A stretch of 64,000 nt of DNA from contig DATMAT010000076.1 in NCBI GenBank assembly GCA_035559815.1, positions 26,582 through 90,581 of the forward strand, read 5' to 3'. A program made the position numbers and the translations under genes. Positions 53,125 to 62,304 of this stretch are shown piece by piece (the stretch's first letter is position 1; every line of letters starts with the position of its first letter). The DNA is from Thermodesulfobacteriota bacterium (GTDB lineage Bacteria > Desulfobacterota_D > UBA1144 > Nemesobacterales > CSP1-2). Below the pieces are notes generated by a model. That model saw nothing but the letters and a program-made list of their open reading frames with translations. It had not been told where the DNA came from and made no database searches.

Positions 53125-53439
53125 ATGAGTAAAGAGAAGCCCTCAAAAACCGAGGATGAGTATTTTGCCCGGGAAGATGCTGAAAAGTTGAAACGTCTCA
53201 AAGAGAAACTGAAAGCGGAAGTAATAGAGGAGCAAAAGCAGAACATAAAGGGTATCTGCTTCATGAAATGCCCCAAATGCGGTGGAGACTTGAATGAAGT
53301 TCTCTTCCGGGGAATAAAGATTGACCGATGCAAAGCCTGTAACGGTGTATGGCTGGATAACGGCGAGTTGGAGAAACTGGCCGGTGCTGAGGAAAAAAGC
53401 GTGGTGAGAGAAATAGTGGACCTATTCAGGCCGCGCTAA
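53125..53439 (+). CDS. TFIIB-type zinc-ribbon protein
   Basis: 104 aa. A charged helical N-terminus (~1-45) is followed by a zf-TFIIB ribbon, 'MKCPKCGGDLNEVLFRGIKIDRCKACNGVWLDNGELEKLAG', with two CxxC pairs and the diagnostic 'C.GVWLDNGE'. Widely conserved; function unknown. AAGGAGATT precedes the ATG. The 3' end overlaps convergent tadA by four bases. Confidence 0.85.
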   Translation: MSKEKPSKTEDEYFAREDAEKLKRLKEKLKAEVIEEQKQNIKGICFMKCPKCGGDLNEVLFRGIKIDRCKACNGVWLDNGELEKLAGAEEKSVVREIVDLFRPR

Positions 53440-53909
53440 GATTTTCCCAGACGGATGCTTTTAAAAAAATCTCTTAATAGAAAAGCGCAATCATCTTTTA
53501 ATACCCCCTCTTTAACCTCCACGGTGTGGTTTAACTTTCTATCCACACCGATATTGTAGAGAGACATAACCGCCCCGGACTTCGAATCTAATACCCCAAA
53601 CACAACCCTTTTAATCCTGGCCAGTACCATCGCTCCCATACACATCGCACAAGGCTCAAGCGTAACGTAGAGGGTTGCACCAGTTAAACGCCAATTTTCG
53701 AGCTTCCTCGCCGCTTCCCTGATTGCCAGGATTTCGGCATGTGCCGTCGGGTCACTGGTTGTTTCACAAAGGTTATGGGCTTTAGAAATAATTTCACCAT
53801 CTTCGCCTACAATTACTGCACCAACCGGTACCTCCCCCATATCCCTGGCCTTTATCGCCTCCTCGATAGCCAGACGCATGTATTTTCCGTCGTCGGAATT
53901 GGTTGTCAT
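53436..53909 (-). CDS. tadA: tRNA adenosine(34) deaminase
   Basis: Makes inosine at the wobble position of tRNA-Arg(ACG). 157 aa from ATG 53909, which suits the family better than a reading 12 residues longer. Catalytic motifs: HAE in 'PTAHAEILAIREA' and PCxxC in 'LEPCAMCMGAMV', with 'NLCETTSDPTAHAE' before. 'ARIKRVVFGVLDSKSGAVMSLYNI' matches TadA substrate-loop features. Confidence 0.95.
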   Translation of the reverse strand: MTTNSDDGKYMRLAIEEAIKARDMGEVPVGAVIVGEDGEIISKAHNLCETTSDPTAHAEILAIREAARKLENWRLTGATLYVTLEPCAMCMGAMVLARIKRVVFGVLDSKSGAVMSLYNIGVDRKLNHTVEVKEGVLKDDCAFLLRDFFKSIRLGKS

Positions 53910-54226
53910 GTCAGCGTACTTAAATTTTACGCTAGTCGAATCCAAGAAGGCAAGTTAGGATACCCCCTTTTATTTTGGCCAACGCTCATATGCCCTCGCC
54001 AGAAAAATACTGTCATTATCGATTGATTAAATCTTAAAGGTTATATCTTCAATTTAGAGTCTTTGAATAATTTTTCAGCATGCACCTTGTTTAGATTTAT
54101 TACTATAATATGTATCTCCAACGGGGGTGAGTTTAATAGGAATCTCCATACATGCATAATTTGATTTTTCCCGCTTATTATTTTAAATTTTTAATGAACC
54201 CCAATCACCAACCTGAAGGAGGTACA

Positions 54227-55612
54227 ATGGCCAAGAAAAACAACAACTCGTTTCTCAACAAGGGCTATGAGGCAGCCCTTAAATATCCCCTATTTGACTC
54301 CATACTTAATCGTCGCTCCCGGCGCTTCGGGTTGGGCATGGAGTTAAAGGACAGCTCACTCGAATTCAGGTCATCTGCACCCCCTATCCCTCTTGACGAG
54401 ATGGAAGAGGCTTTATTAGTGTGGGCCGGAACCGGACTCACCGGGCTTTGCCTGGCCGACCTGCCACCGGAAACGGGGATCGACCTTCTCTGTCAATGGA
54501 CCGGCCGCACCTGGCCTTCCGCCTGCAACAACCACGGAACGGAGCTATTCTTTACCAACGACAACGGACTTTATTTCGTCAACGTAAAACACATGCTTCC
54601 CCAAAAACACGAACTGGATATGTTCTTCAAGATGAGCCGTGAAGAAAAGATGGAAAGAATTCTAGAACTATATAGGGAAAGCTTGGTAAAGCTCGAAGAC
54701 GGCAGGGCGCAGCTACCCGACCGCATGCCTGGTCTTTTCGAGTTCAATCAATGGAATACGAATAAACCCGGAACAACTACCTTCATCCCGGTAACCGACG
54801 TAACAGAGGAATATCTTAATCTGCTTCACTTATACTGCAGCCACTCTTACGGATTCCAGATCATCGATGACCTTACCGGAAAACCGGCCGGAATGGAGCA
54901 ATGGATTAAAAAGGGAAGAATAAAAGAAAACGTAAAGCTTTCCTTGTTTGACCTCGAAGTGAGGATTCTAACCGGATTAAACGTAGAGCAGGCCTTCATT
55001 TGCCAGAACATGAGTCTTGCCCTCCAGGCGTTAGGCCTTGCCGGATGGACGTTCAGCGGTTTTATTCCCCGTTTTGCCATGGGTGCGGCTCCACAACTCT
55101 TCCGAGGGCTGGGATTCAGGTTTATCCAGCCCAAAAAGGGGGCGATTGACCCTCCTACTACTGTACCAGTGGGGAGAGACGGCGTATTTGAAGGATACTG
55201 TCCTCCATATTACAAAGACATGAATGAGGCGATCGACGCCTTCCATGAACATAAGGAAAGCGCCTGGAAGCCGGAAAAGCCCTTTCCCTACCAAGAACCG
55301 GACAAACACATCATGAAAGCCCCCAAGCCTACTCAGACTACAATACAGATCGTCAAGGATGTTGCCAATTACATATACGATACGTACGGCCGGTTTCCCG
55401 CTTTTGTCGACCCAATGTATATGCGCCTGGTATTTCAGGCAATGCACATTGACGTCGAGTTCTACGATAAGTATTACCCAAAAGGCTCATATTCAGATAT
55501 GCATCTTAACCACTTCCGCATGTTCCACCCGGAGATGGAAGACCCGTTTGCACACAAGGTAGAGAAAAAAAGAATCCGAGCCAGTCAGAATAAGAAACGG
55601 GCAAGAGCCTAA
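54227..55612 (+). CDS. Unknown large protein, nitroreductase-like N-terminus
   Basis: 461 aa. ATG 54227 sits six bases after AAGGAGG; a longer in-frame reading from 54152 lacks such a site. The first ~100 residues read 'YPLFDSILNRRSRRFGLGMEL', 'PLDEMEEALLVWAGTGLTGLCLADL' and 'CNNHGTELFFTNDNGLYFV', which recalls the nitroreductase start ('RRSVR.F', then 'PSA.N'). The middle and end do not match anything I know ('CSHSYGFQIIDDLTGKPAGMEQW', 'FDVEFYDKYYPKGSYSDMHLNHF'-like blocks), rich in aromatic residues and His. It is 120 bp upstream of the HpaB-family gene on the same strand. A redox enzyme is a guess. Confidence 0.65.
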   Translation: MAKKNNNSFLNKGYEAALKYPLFDSILNRRSRRFGLGMELKDSSLEFRSSAPPIPLDEMEEALLVWAGTGLTGLCLADLPPETGIDLLCQWTGRTWPSACNNHGTELFFTNDNGLYFVNVKHMLPQKHELDMFFKMSREEKMERILELYRESLVKLEDGRAQLPDRMPGLFEFNQWNTNKPGTTTFIPVTDVTEEYLNLLHLYCSHSYGFQIIDDLTGKPAGMEQWIKKGRIKENVKLSLFDLEVRILTGLNVEQAFICQNMSLALQALGLAGWTFSGFIPRFAMGAAPQLFRGLGFRFIQPKKGAIDPPTTVPVGRDGVFEGYCPPYYKDMNEAIDAFHEHKESAWKPEKPFPYQEPDKHIMKAPKPTQTTIQIVKDVANYIYDTYGRFPAFVDPMYMRLVFQAMHIDVEFYDKYYPKGSYSDMHLNHFRMFHPEMEDPFAHKVEKKRIRASQNKKRARA

Positions 55613-55627
55613 TTACACAGAAACCAC

Positions 55628-55657
55628 TGTAGGGAACGCATATATGCGTTCCCTACA
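55628..55657. repeat. Perfect 30-bp palindrome (TGTAGGGAACGCATA)
   Basis: TGTAGGGAACGCATA followed by its exact inverted copy. A shorter degenerate copy of the core lies at 33189-33212. It lies 16 bp after a stop codon and could also end transcription. Confidence 0.75.
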
Positions 55658-55733
55658 GCAAATAGCATATCTCAATATTGTTGGATTCTCTATTCCTCCG
55701 CCATATAACAATTTCATTCATGCAAAATAATCA

Positions 55734-57263
55734 ATGAAAACTCCCCAAGAATACGTCGAAAGTTTGAGAAGGCTCCACCCCATAGTTTATATAAAAGGTA
55801 AGCTTGTGCAGAGCGTTCCCGACGAGCCACTTCTCTGGCCGGGTATTAATGCCGTATCCCTAACCTACGATTATGCACTAAAGCCCGAGTACCAGGAAAT
55901 CATGCCGTCCACTTTACACCTAACCGGCAAACAAGTAAGTCGTCTCCTCCACATAAACACCGGCACGGAGGACCTCCTCAAAAAGCTGGAGATGACCAGG
56001 CTTCTCTGTCGCACCGCTGGCTGTGCCCAGAGATACCTGACCCACGATGCCCTGAACGCCCTCTTCGAGACCACACATAAAATAGACCATGAGCTTAGCA
56101 CTGAGTATCATCCGAGATTCCTCGAATAGCTGCAATACGTGCAAAGCGAGGACCTTACCACCTGCGTGGCCATGACCGACGCCAAGGGTAATAGAACTAA
56201 AAGGCCGCATGAGCAAGAAGACCCGGATCTTTATCTTAGGGTCGTGGAGAGAAAAAGCGAAGGGGTAGTAGTGAGGGGTGTAAAGGCCATCGTAACCGGC
56301 GCGCCCTACACACACGAGATAATTGTCCTCCCTACAAGAGCGATGACTGAAAACGACCGAGACTATGCCGTATCGTTTGCAGTGCCCGTCGATGCCGAGG
56401 GAATAGAGATGGTTTCAAGGCAGGGGGGAAGGCCGAACGAGAAAGAGGCTGAACTTAGCTCAGGCTACGGACAGGCAACCGCTATGATTCTTTTCGACGA
56501 TGTCTTTGTCCCCTGGGAGAGGGTGTTTCTTGCGGGAGAATGGCAATACGCCGGCTCGCTCACAGAAGCATTTGCAACCCATCACCGGCTAAGCTGCATC
56601 GGATGCCGGGCCGGGCTTGGAGACATGCTAATCGGCGCCTCCACCCTTATGGCCGAGGCAAACGGGTTAGACCCGATGAAAGTAGGCCACATACGAGAAA
56701 AGATATCGGAACTCATAAAATTCACCGAGTCCTTCTACGCCTGCGGTGTGGCCTCCTCGGTCTTTGGGAATGAAACCCCAGCCGGAAATCTCTCTCCTGA
56801 ACCGGTATATGCAAATATCGGAAAGCTCCTCCAGGGACTTAACATCTACGACATGTATAAAATTTCTCATGAAGTATCGGGCTGGATACTAGTAATATCG
56901 CCATACCCCGAGGACATGGAGGTTCCAAGTGTAAAGGATAGACTCTCTAGATATTTGCGGGCAAGGGAAGATGTTCCCGCAGATCATAGGGTCAAGATTG
57001 CAAGACTCCTCGAAGACATTACCGCATCTTACCAAGGAGGATGGTACTCCGTTATAAGCATTCACAGCGGCGGCTCACCCGAAGCGAAAATGGAGATAAT
57101 ACAGGAATATAACCTAGTCGAAAGCTTTACCGGGAGGAATTTCCCTATCCCACCATACAGACCAGCCCTCTCGCTCCAGGGCTTCGACCAGGACCTTCAC
57201 CCTTGTTTTATCCGAACTCTTATAACTAATGAAGATTTCGTCCATTTAATTCCTCCCCCGTAA
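55734..57263 (+). pseudogene. 4-hydroxyphenylacetate 3-hydroxylase / 4-hydroxybutyryl-CoA dehydratase family gene with an in-frame TAG
   Basis: One continuous frame of 509 residues, the normal length for this flavoprotein family, broken only by TAG at codon 132 (56127-56129): 'HPRFLE*LQYVQSEDL'. Relatives have Tyr or another aromatic at this place, so TAC/TAT to TAG explains it. Before it: 'AGCAQRYLTHDALNALFETTHKID'; after: 'VAMTDAKGNRTKRPHEQEDPDLYL' and 'FVPWERVFLAGEW'. Using the Fe-S ligands remembered for the clostridial dehydratase (Cys99, Cys103, His292, Cys299), Cys97, His284 and Cys291 are present but the second position is Tyr101. So it is not a canonical dehydratase. Possible readings: nonsense mutation, sequencing error, readthrough or two separate chains. 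Confidence 0.8.
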
Positions 57264-57527
57264 CCTCTTTAACTTGTATCAGGTTTATAGGGGGAAACAA
57301 TAGTCGGACTCGGTCTTGATATGGATAGGAAAACTATGAGGGGATTCCTTCACCATCTCTACCTTCCTTCCTCGCGTCTATACCTCGATTATATCAACTT
57401 TTAAGAAGCTAGGTCAATAGACATAGGTAAAGGCTCTTGTACCCAAGAGTCTAGTGTAAGGGACCCGGACTCTGAGTTCAAGAATACGAGAATGGCTTAA
57501 TTTAAAAACCACAAGGGGAAAATCTTT
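57264..57527. other. Intergenic region between converging genes
   Basis: 264 bp. An 8-bp hairpin GGCTCTTG/CAAGAGTC lies near 57433-57452; no T run follows it. Nothing else recognised. Confidence 0.4.
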
Positions 57528-57872
57528 TTAATCCCCAAAAACCAGGCCCTTCAGGACCATGTTCACTATGGCCAACACTATTGCTCCGAAGAATGCCGGC
57601 CAGAAGCCATTGACTACGAAGCCAGACACCAGCTTTGACGCCAATTGTAACATCAGGGCATTAATTACCAAAAGAAAGAGTCCGAATGTTAGGATGGAAA
57701 TGGGAAGTGTCAGGATTTTGAGCACGAGACCCAAGGTGGCATTGATTAATCCTATGACCACCGCGGCTATTAAAGCGGAGCCAAAACCCTGCACCACAAA
57801 ACCGGGAATAATGTGAGAAACAACCACCAGACTAAGAGCACTAAGAAACCAGCTAACTATCAAGTGAAGCAT
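57528..57872 (-). CDS. Phage-holin-4 / PF04020 family small membrane protein
   Basis: 114 aa with four transmembrane helices and the family pattern 'IIPGFVVQGFGSALIAAVVIGLINATLGLVLKILTLPISILTFGLFLLVINALMLQLASKLVSGFVVNGFWPAFFGAIVLAIVN'. Despite the name, these chromosomal proteins are not phage lysis proteins as far as known. AAAGGAGG precedes the ATG. Confidence 0.9.
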   Translation of the reverse strand: MLHLIVSWFLSALSLVVVSHIIPGFVVQGFGSALIAAVVIGLINATLGLVLKILTLPISILTFGLFLLVINALMLQLASKLVSGFVVNGFWPAFFGAIVLAIVNMVLKGLVFGD

Positions 57873-57920
57873 TCTGCCACCCTCCTTTAAGGGAATTGAT
57901 AACTCATGAAAATTTCATCA

Positions 57921-59006
57921 CTAGCCTAAATTTCTAAGCCTCGGCATTACTTCTTCAGCCAGCAATTTCATCGAGCGAATCCATTTATCTTTTGGTTTCC
58001 ATTCATGACCCATTACCAGCAGCACCCCGAAGGCGCCGACATAATCATACAATTCCCTTATGCGCCCTGCCACATGGTCGGGACTCCCGACAATCCACAG
58101 GTTGTCCATCATATAATCCGGAGTTACATCTGAATCGGACATGGTTTTATCAACCTTGAATATGTCTAGATTGCCTCTTATTTTCGGCACCATCTTGAAA
58201 AAATAATCGGTAAAGTCCCTGGCCAGCGTTCCTTCTTTGACATCTCGGCGGGCTTCTTCCGTCGTCTCCGCAACATATAAATCCCTGGCTATTCTCCACT
58301 TCGAACGGTCGGCGGTTTTCCCAGCTTTGTTCGCTCCTTCTTCAACCGAAGCCCAATGAGTTTTTAAAACGTCTTTTGTCGCAAAATTAATACTCATCGG
58401 AATCCATTCCCTTTCACCCGCTATTCTTAAGGTTCCGGAACCTTCCGTAATTCCGGCAACCGCTATGGGAGGATGGGGTTTTTGATAAGGCTTAATATGC
58501 ACTCCAAGCGCTACATCATCTTGAGGCTTGGGTACGCAGAATTTCCATCTGCTGTTTTCGTATAAACCAGGTTTAGGGTTATTCCACAAATTGAGAATAA
58601 AATCGAGCGACTCGTTGGTTAAATTTCTTTGCTCTCCGGTCTTGGGATTGATTCTAAACGCCTCGAAGTCCCCGATAAAGCTCCCTGCACCTACCCCCCA
58701 ATAAAAACGTCCTTTCGCCAGGTGGTCGAGCAAGGCTATCCTATGAGCCAGCACGAACGGGTCGTGGTTAGGCAGGCAGGAAACCCCGGTTCCCAGTATG
58801 ATGTTTTTAGTCAAGGGAATCGCTTTGGCGATGAGCAGGTCCGGGGCAGGGATGTTTTCCCAGCCGGCGGTGAAGTGCTCTCCAATCCATGCCTCCCGGT
58901 AACCAAGCTGGTCTAGCACGGTAATTTGCTCCAGGTCATCGTCGAGCCCCTGGGTATAGTCAGTCCCCGGTGGATGCAGGGGCATGGTGAAATAGCCGAT
59001 TTCCAT
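57921..59006 (-). CDS. Luciferase-like (LLM class) flavin-dependent monooxygenase
   Basis: 361-aa TIM-barrel oxidoreductase using reduced flavin or F420. It has 'MEIGYFTMPLHPPG', 'LGYREAWIGEHFTAGWENIPAPDLLIA', 'IILGTGVSCLPNHDPFVLAHRIALLDHLAKGRFYWGVGAGSF', and C-terminal 'WIVGSPDHVAGRIRELYDYVGAFGVLLVMGHEWK'. The N-terminus and the 'GEHH/GEHFT' block are close to limonene-monooxygenase and alkanal-type members. The gene is separated from its neighbour by 48 bp on the same strand. Substrate unknown. Confidence 0.9.
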   Translation of the reverse strand: MEIGYFTMPLHPPGTDYTQGLDDDLEQITVLDQLGYREAWIGEHFTAGWENIPAPDLLIAKAIPLTKNIILGTGVSCLPNHDPFVLAHRIALLDHLAKGRFYWGVGAGSFIGDFEAFRINPKTGEQRNLTNESLDFILNLWNNPKPGLYENSRWKFCVPKPQDDVALGVHIKPYQKPHPPIAVAGITEGSGTLRIAGEREWIPMSINFATKDVLKTHWASVEEGANKAGKTADRSKWRIARDLYVAETTEEARRDVKEGTLARDFTDYFFKMVPKIRGNLDIFKVDKTMSDSDVTPDYMMDNLWIVGSPDHVAGRIRELYDYVGAFGVLLVMGHEWKPKDKWIRSMKLLAEEVMPRLRNLG

Positions 59007-59423
59007 TCAAATCTCCATTCAATCGAGCTATCAGCCTGTAATGGTTGGATAATACCACAACGCTTCGATGAGATGCAACTGGGTATACATAACCAAACCA
59101 CCACCTGTAAATTCCTTATGTAAAGTAAATGCCTTAACCGGGGAGCTGTACTTCTTTCTCTATCAGAAATTTGATGGGTAACACAAGATGACAATCCGAA
59201 GGATTAAATTGCGGGAGCCGTAGGTAAGTTTGTAATCAATAGAGAAGGATCAATCACAATGCAATCGGTAATCTTTAAAAATTGTGAAAACCAGGACGTG
59301 AGCTTGCAGACACTGTAGTGATAATCTGCAACTAAAAGTGAGAAATCTTTTGCCTTTATCTACCCTAAATCCTTTGATAACTAAGAGCCTACCCTTGCAA
59401 AGCGTCAGAACAAGTTCCTGAAA
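59007..59423. other. Intergenic region, no gene recognised
   Basis: About 420 bp downstream on the plus strand from the LLM oxidoreductase start. No reading frame with a ribosome-binding site and no clear repeat apart from the element that follows. Confidence 0.4.
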
Positions 59424-59486
59424 GGTCATGCTGAGCGAAGCGAAGCATCTATCTTTTTTAGATTCTTCACTTAGTTCAGAATGACC
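59424..59486. repeat. Imperfect inverted repeat (GGTCATGCTGAGCGAAGC family)
   Basis: GGTCATGCTGAGCGAAGCGA at the left and its degenerate inverse CTTCACTTAGTTCAGAATGA-CC at the right, ~60 bp. Words of this type occur as dispersed repeats in many bacterial genomes. Confidence 0.6.
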
Positions 59487-59512
59487 AGTCTAGAAGTTTT
59501 TACAAGTGTAAC

Positions 59513-59725
59513 TTAAGCTGACAATGTCTGATTGAATAAGTTTTGGATGCCTTGCTTAGCATCTTTGCTTCTCTTCCTCAATTCATCTAAAAGAATCAAC
59601 ATCTCTAGCTACTCTAACTCTTTCTTAGAGAGCTTCCGCAGTCCTTCAGCCAGGTCATCCAAAGTGAGTTCAACTGTTATTCCTTTTAGTTCTAATTTGA
59701 CTTCCTCCATCGCTGTTCTTCCCAT
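59513..59725 (-). pseudogene. Small antitoxin-like gene with an in-frame TAG
   Basis: From ATG 59725 the frame reads 'MGRTAMEEVKLELKGITVEL' and 'TLDDLAEGLRKLSKKELE', then TAG (59609-59611), then 'LEMLILLDELRKRSKDAKQG' up to TAA at 59513-59515. Together these make a 70-residue helical protein with the heptad pattern seen in small antitoxin-like families, and the second part continues the helix naturally. The broken form suggests decay; a shorter 38-aa product is also possible. Low confidence because the family is only an impression. Confidence 0.45.
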
Positions 59726-59826
59726 AAGCCAATTGTAACATATCACCTAGCGTTATACTCTGACACTTATGGGTGAAAAATAGCATCAGGCTTAATACTT
59801 TACTCTAAAATTGTAGATAGCTTTAG

Positions 59827-61467
59827 TTATCCCAACGCAGCGACCTTGATATCTTGGAGAATCTCATTTGCCGCACGAATTCCTGAGAGTGCTGCCCCCT
59901 CCATGAAGCCCTGCCATTCGTAGAACGAACTTGTGTGCTCGCCGGCAAAGTAGAGATTACCTACCGGCTTAGCCTCGTTATCGGCTATTGTGGTGAAGTA
60001 TCCGGGATGGTTGCATGTGTAGCTTCCTTTAACGAAAGGATTGGAAGGCCAGTGTTCAAGATGCGCCAGGAACTTGCCATTTGGATCCCTGGTAGCCGCC
60101 GCTAAAGCACCGGGATAGACCAAGTCTAGGTCGTTCAGGAAGAGCCCTGTTTCCATTTGCACTTTCTTGGGATTGAGGTTTGCCCCCCGTTCTCCTCCGG
60201 AGTAGTCGGTCAATATAGCCCGTGTTGCCGTAGCATTTATCGGATTGGTCTCCCATGTGGTTTGACAATTGAGTAAATCCGAGTAAGACGTGCCCCTACT
60301 TCCCAGATCAATCCACGGACGTCCATCGAAACCAACCATCATCTTGGCGTTTGTTCCGTATTGAAGCTCGTTAATGGCCAGGAGTTTCCAATCCGGAAGC
60401 TCAAGGCTTTCGTCTAATTCAACTTCACGGAGGGTGGAGAACGGAATTGCAAATATAACGGCGTCATGGATTACACTAACCGTCTTAGAACCATTCTTGA
60501 AGGTAAGCTCGACCCGGCCCATGGCGTTCTTTCTTGCTCTAACCAGGAACATCCCCAGCTCTATTTGTCCCTCCAGTCTGTTGCGAAGCCCCTCGACTAT
60601 CAGGTCGTTACCGCCGATGACATGATAGCGCTCGTCGCTGAAAACGCCAAATGGCCTGAACTTAGACCTTTTGTCGGCATGTATGAAAAGAAGGAAGTTG
60701 AGGCAGCTTTGCTCCTCTATCTCCAGTCCGTATTCCGCAATGTAGGCTTGTTCAATGGCTTCAAAGATTACCGGCCCGGCACCTCTCGTCTCCAGATATT
60801 CTCGGAGATTGGTAAAATCGAGTATCTCGTCGTCTTCAGTGAAGTTATCAGCGGTAGGAGGAGTGAGCTTGCGCAGGTCGACACGCATGGCATCCACAAA
60901 ATCGCGATACTCATCCACAACAACAGACTCTGGAAAATGCTGTCCATTGAAGAAATAAAAGACCTCTCCGGGAGGATTTTTCTCGACATCCTCAAGCGGG
61001 AGCTTGAATTCCTTGGCATACCCGAGCATGGTCTTATGTAGATTGTCTATAAACTCCCCTCCCCGCTCGGCAACTTGGCCGGGAAAGAAACTACGCAGAG
61101 AAAAACATCTGCCACCGACCCGGTCATTCGCATCGTATAAAGTCGCAGTAATGCCCTTCTTCTTGAGTTGGTATCCGCAAGCAAGACCGGCCAGGCCAGT
61201 ACCAACGATACCTATACTCACGTCCGGTGCAGGAGGCTTTGCCGCCCAAGTCGGGAGCGACACGGAAACTGAACCAATCGCTCCAACCATTGCCAGCTTA
61301 CCCATGTATGCCAGGAATTCACGTCTGCTGGCACTTCGCTTTGCCTTACGGTATTCAAGTTCGGCGATCCGCTCCAATCCCTCTCTTGTGGAGATTTTGT
61401 TATCCTCGCAAAAATGGGCGATACGAATTGCACGCGAAAGGTTTCTGAAAAATAGCGAACGGCTCAT
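59827..61467 (-). CDS. FAD-dependent amine oxidase, Tat-exported
   Basis: 546 aa from ATG 61467, which follows GAGGTG by six bases. A ~50-residue N-terminal helical extension precedes a twin-arginine signal ('SRREFLAYMG' and a hydrophobic stretch ending 'SLPTWA'). The FAD-binding Rossmann motif is 'GIVGTGLAGLACGYQLKKKG' with 'DANDRVGGRCFSLR'; the C-terminal FAD block is 'GNLYFAGEHTSSFYEWQGFMEGAALSG'. This is the flavin monoamine oxidase family (oxidation of amines to aldehydes), folded in the cytoplasm and exported. The long extension before the Tat motif is unusual but seen in this group. Substrate unknown. Confidence 0.92.
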   Translation of the reverse strand: MSRSLFFRNLSRAIRIAHFCEDNKISTREGLERIAELEYRKAKRSASRREFLAYMGKLAMVGAIGSVSVSLPTWAAKPPAPDVSIGIVGTGLAGLACGYQLKKKGITATLYDANDRVGGRCFSLRSFFPGQVAERGGEFIDNLHKTMLGYAKEFKLPLEDVEKNPPGEVFYFFNGQHFPESVVVDEYRDFVDAMRVDLRKLTPPTADNFTEDDEILDFTNLREYLETRGAGPVIFEAIEQAYIAEYGLEIEEQSCLNFLLFIHADKRSKFRPFGVFSDERYHVIGGNDLIVEGLRNRLEGQIELGMFLVRARKNAMGRVELTFKNGSKTVSVIHDAVIFAIPFSTLREVELDESLELPDWKLLAINELQYGTNAKMMVGFDGRPWIDLGSRGTSYSDLLNCQTTWETNPINATATRAILTDYSGGERGANLNPKKVQMETGLFLNDLDLVYPGALAAATRDPNGKFLAHLEHWPSNPFVKGSYTCNHPGYFTTIADNEAKPVGNLYFAGEHTSSFYEWQGFMEGAALSGIRAANEILQDIKVAALG

Positions 61468-61651
61468 GAAACACCTCCCCAATGTCTAGAAACGTTAAGT
61501 AAGGTACACGGTCAGATATTATCAAATATTATCGCTAATCACAATAAACGTACAATGCGAATCGTAATAGGGGTACTGAATCCTTTGACTTTTGAATCAA
61601 GGCTTATTCCTCATTAGAAGGGACTACGCATAAAGCCTACTTGACTTACTT

Positions 61652-62020
61652 CTAACCAATTGGCAGCAGGCGAACACGAATTCGGTTCTGTTCGAATACA
61701 ACTATACAACCTTGCTCCAGGTCTTGCTCTATAGCTGTAAGATTGGCTAGCAAAAGCGCTAACTGTTTCTGAGGATGTCGTCCTAAGCCCCGTCGAAAAA
61801 TAATTACGGAAGGTTTTCTTTCTTCACGCAGTGCCAATATCGTGCCGAAGTCTGTATCCGCAGAAAGAATAATACGATTCTCTGCTATAGCCCTGGCAAA
61901 AATTTCCTCATCCTCGGCCCTTTGAATTCCGTAATCTCGCACATGCACGGCATCGTATCCGGCTTTTCTCAAGCCCTCTGCGATAAATGGTGACAAGGCA
62001 TTATCTACCAGAAATTTCAC
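61652..62020 (-). CDS. DUF5615 PIN-like toxin
   Basis: 122 aa. '[31 protein letters not shown]' carries the first acidic residue; further acidic positions are '[10 protein letters not shown]' and '[12 protein letters not shown]', as in PIN/Mut7-C-like nucleases. It overlaps the DUF433 gene by four bases, the standard order of this toxin-antitoxin type. It probably cleaves RNA when free of the antitoxin. Confidence 0.9.
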   Translation of the reverse strand: MKFLVDNALSPFIAEGLRKAGYDAVHVRDYGIQRAEDEEIFARAIAENRIILSADTDFGTILALREERKPSVIIFRRGLGRHPQKQLALLLANLTAIEQDLEQGCIVVFEQNRIRVRLLPIG

Positions 62021-62247
62021 TTTGATTCTACTAGCGGGAGTTCATGTTCCCTAACGGCTTCGGCAGCGTATCGAAGAGCCTCACGTATATCCTCATGTTC
62101 TAGATCGGGGAAGGCTTCAAGAATCTCTTCCTCTGACATGCCCTCGGCAACCATACCCACGATCGTTGCTACCGGTATACGCAAGCCTCGAATACAAGGC
62201 ACACCACCCATCTGATTTGGATTAACTGTAATTCTTGTAAACTTCAT
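62017..62247 (-). CDS. DUF433 antitoxin
   Basis: 76 aa. '[59 protein letters not shown]' is the classical DUF433 sequence, a helix-turn-helix domain that represses its own operon and neutralises the PIN-like partner encoded next, overlapping by four bases. '[10 protein letters not shown]' and 'PDLEHEDI' are the key blocks. Confidence 0.93.
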   Translation of the reverse strand: MKFTRITVNPNQMGGVPCIRGLRIPVATIVGMVAEGMSEEEILEAFPDLEHEDIREALRYAAEAVREHELPLVESK

Positions 62248-62304
62248 GTTCTTAATTCTATTCTTAGTTGATTGAAAAGTAAAATGATAGAAGATAACTC
62301 TAAA

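Noticed and set aside
54152..54226. A start 25 codons upstream for the unknown large protein.
   Set aside because: ATG 54227 has AAGGAGG at the right distance; the upstream segment has no such site and no conserved look.
55734..57263. Genome-wide reassignment of TAG to an amino acid.
   Set aside because: At least the porin, ComEA-like, response regulator, sufD and the zinc-ribbon gene at 37443 end naturally at TAG, so TAG works as a stop in this genome.
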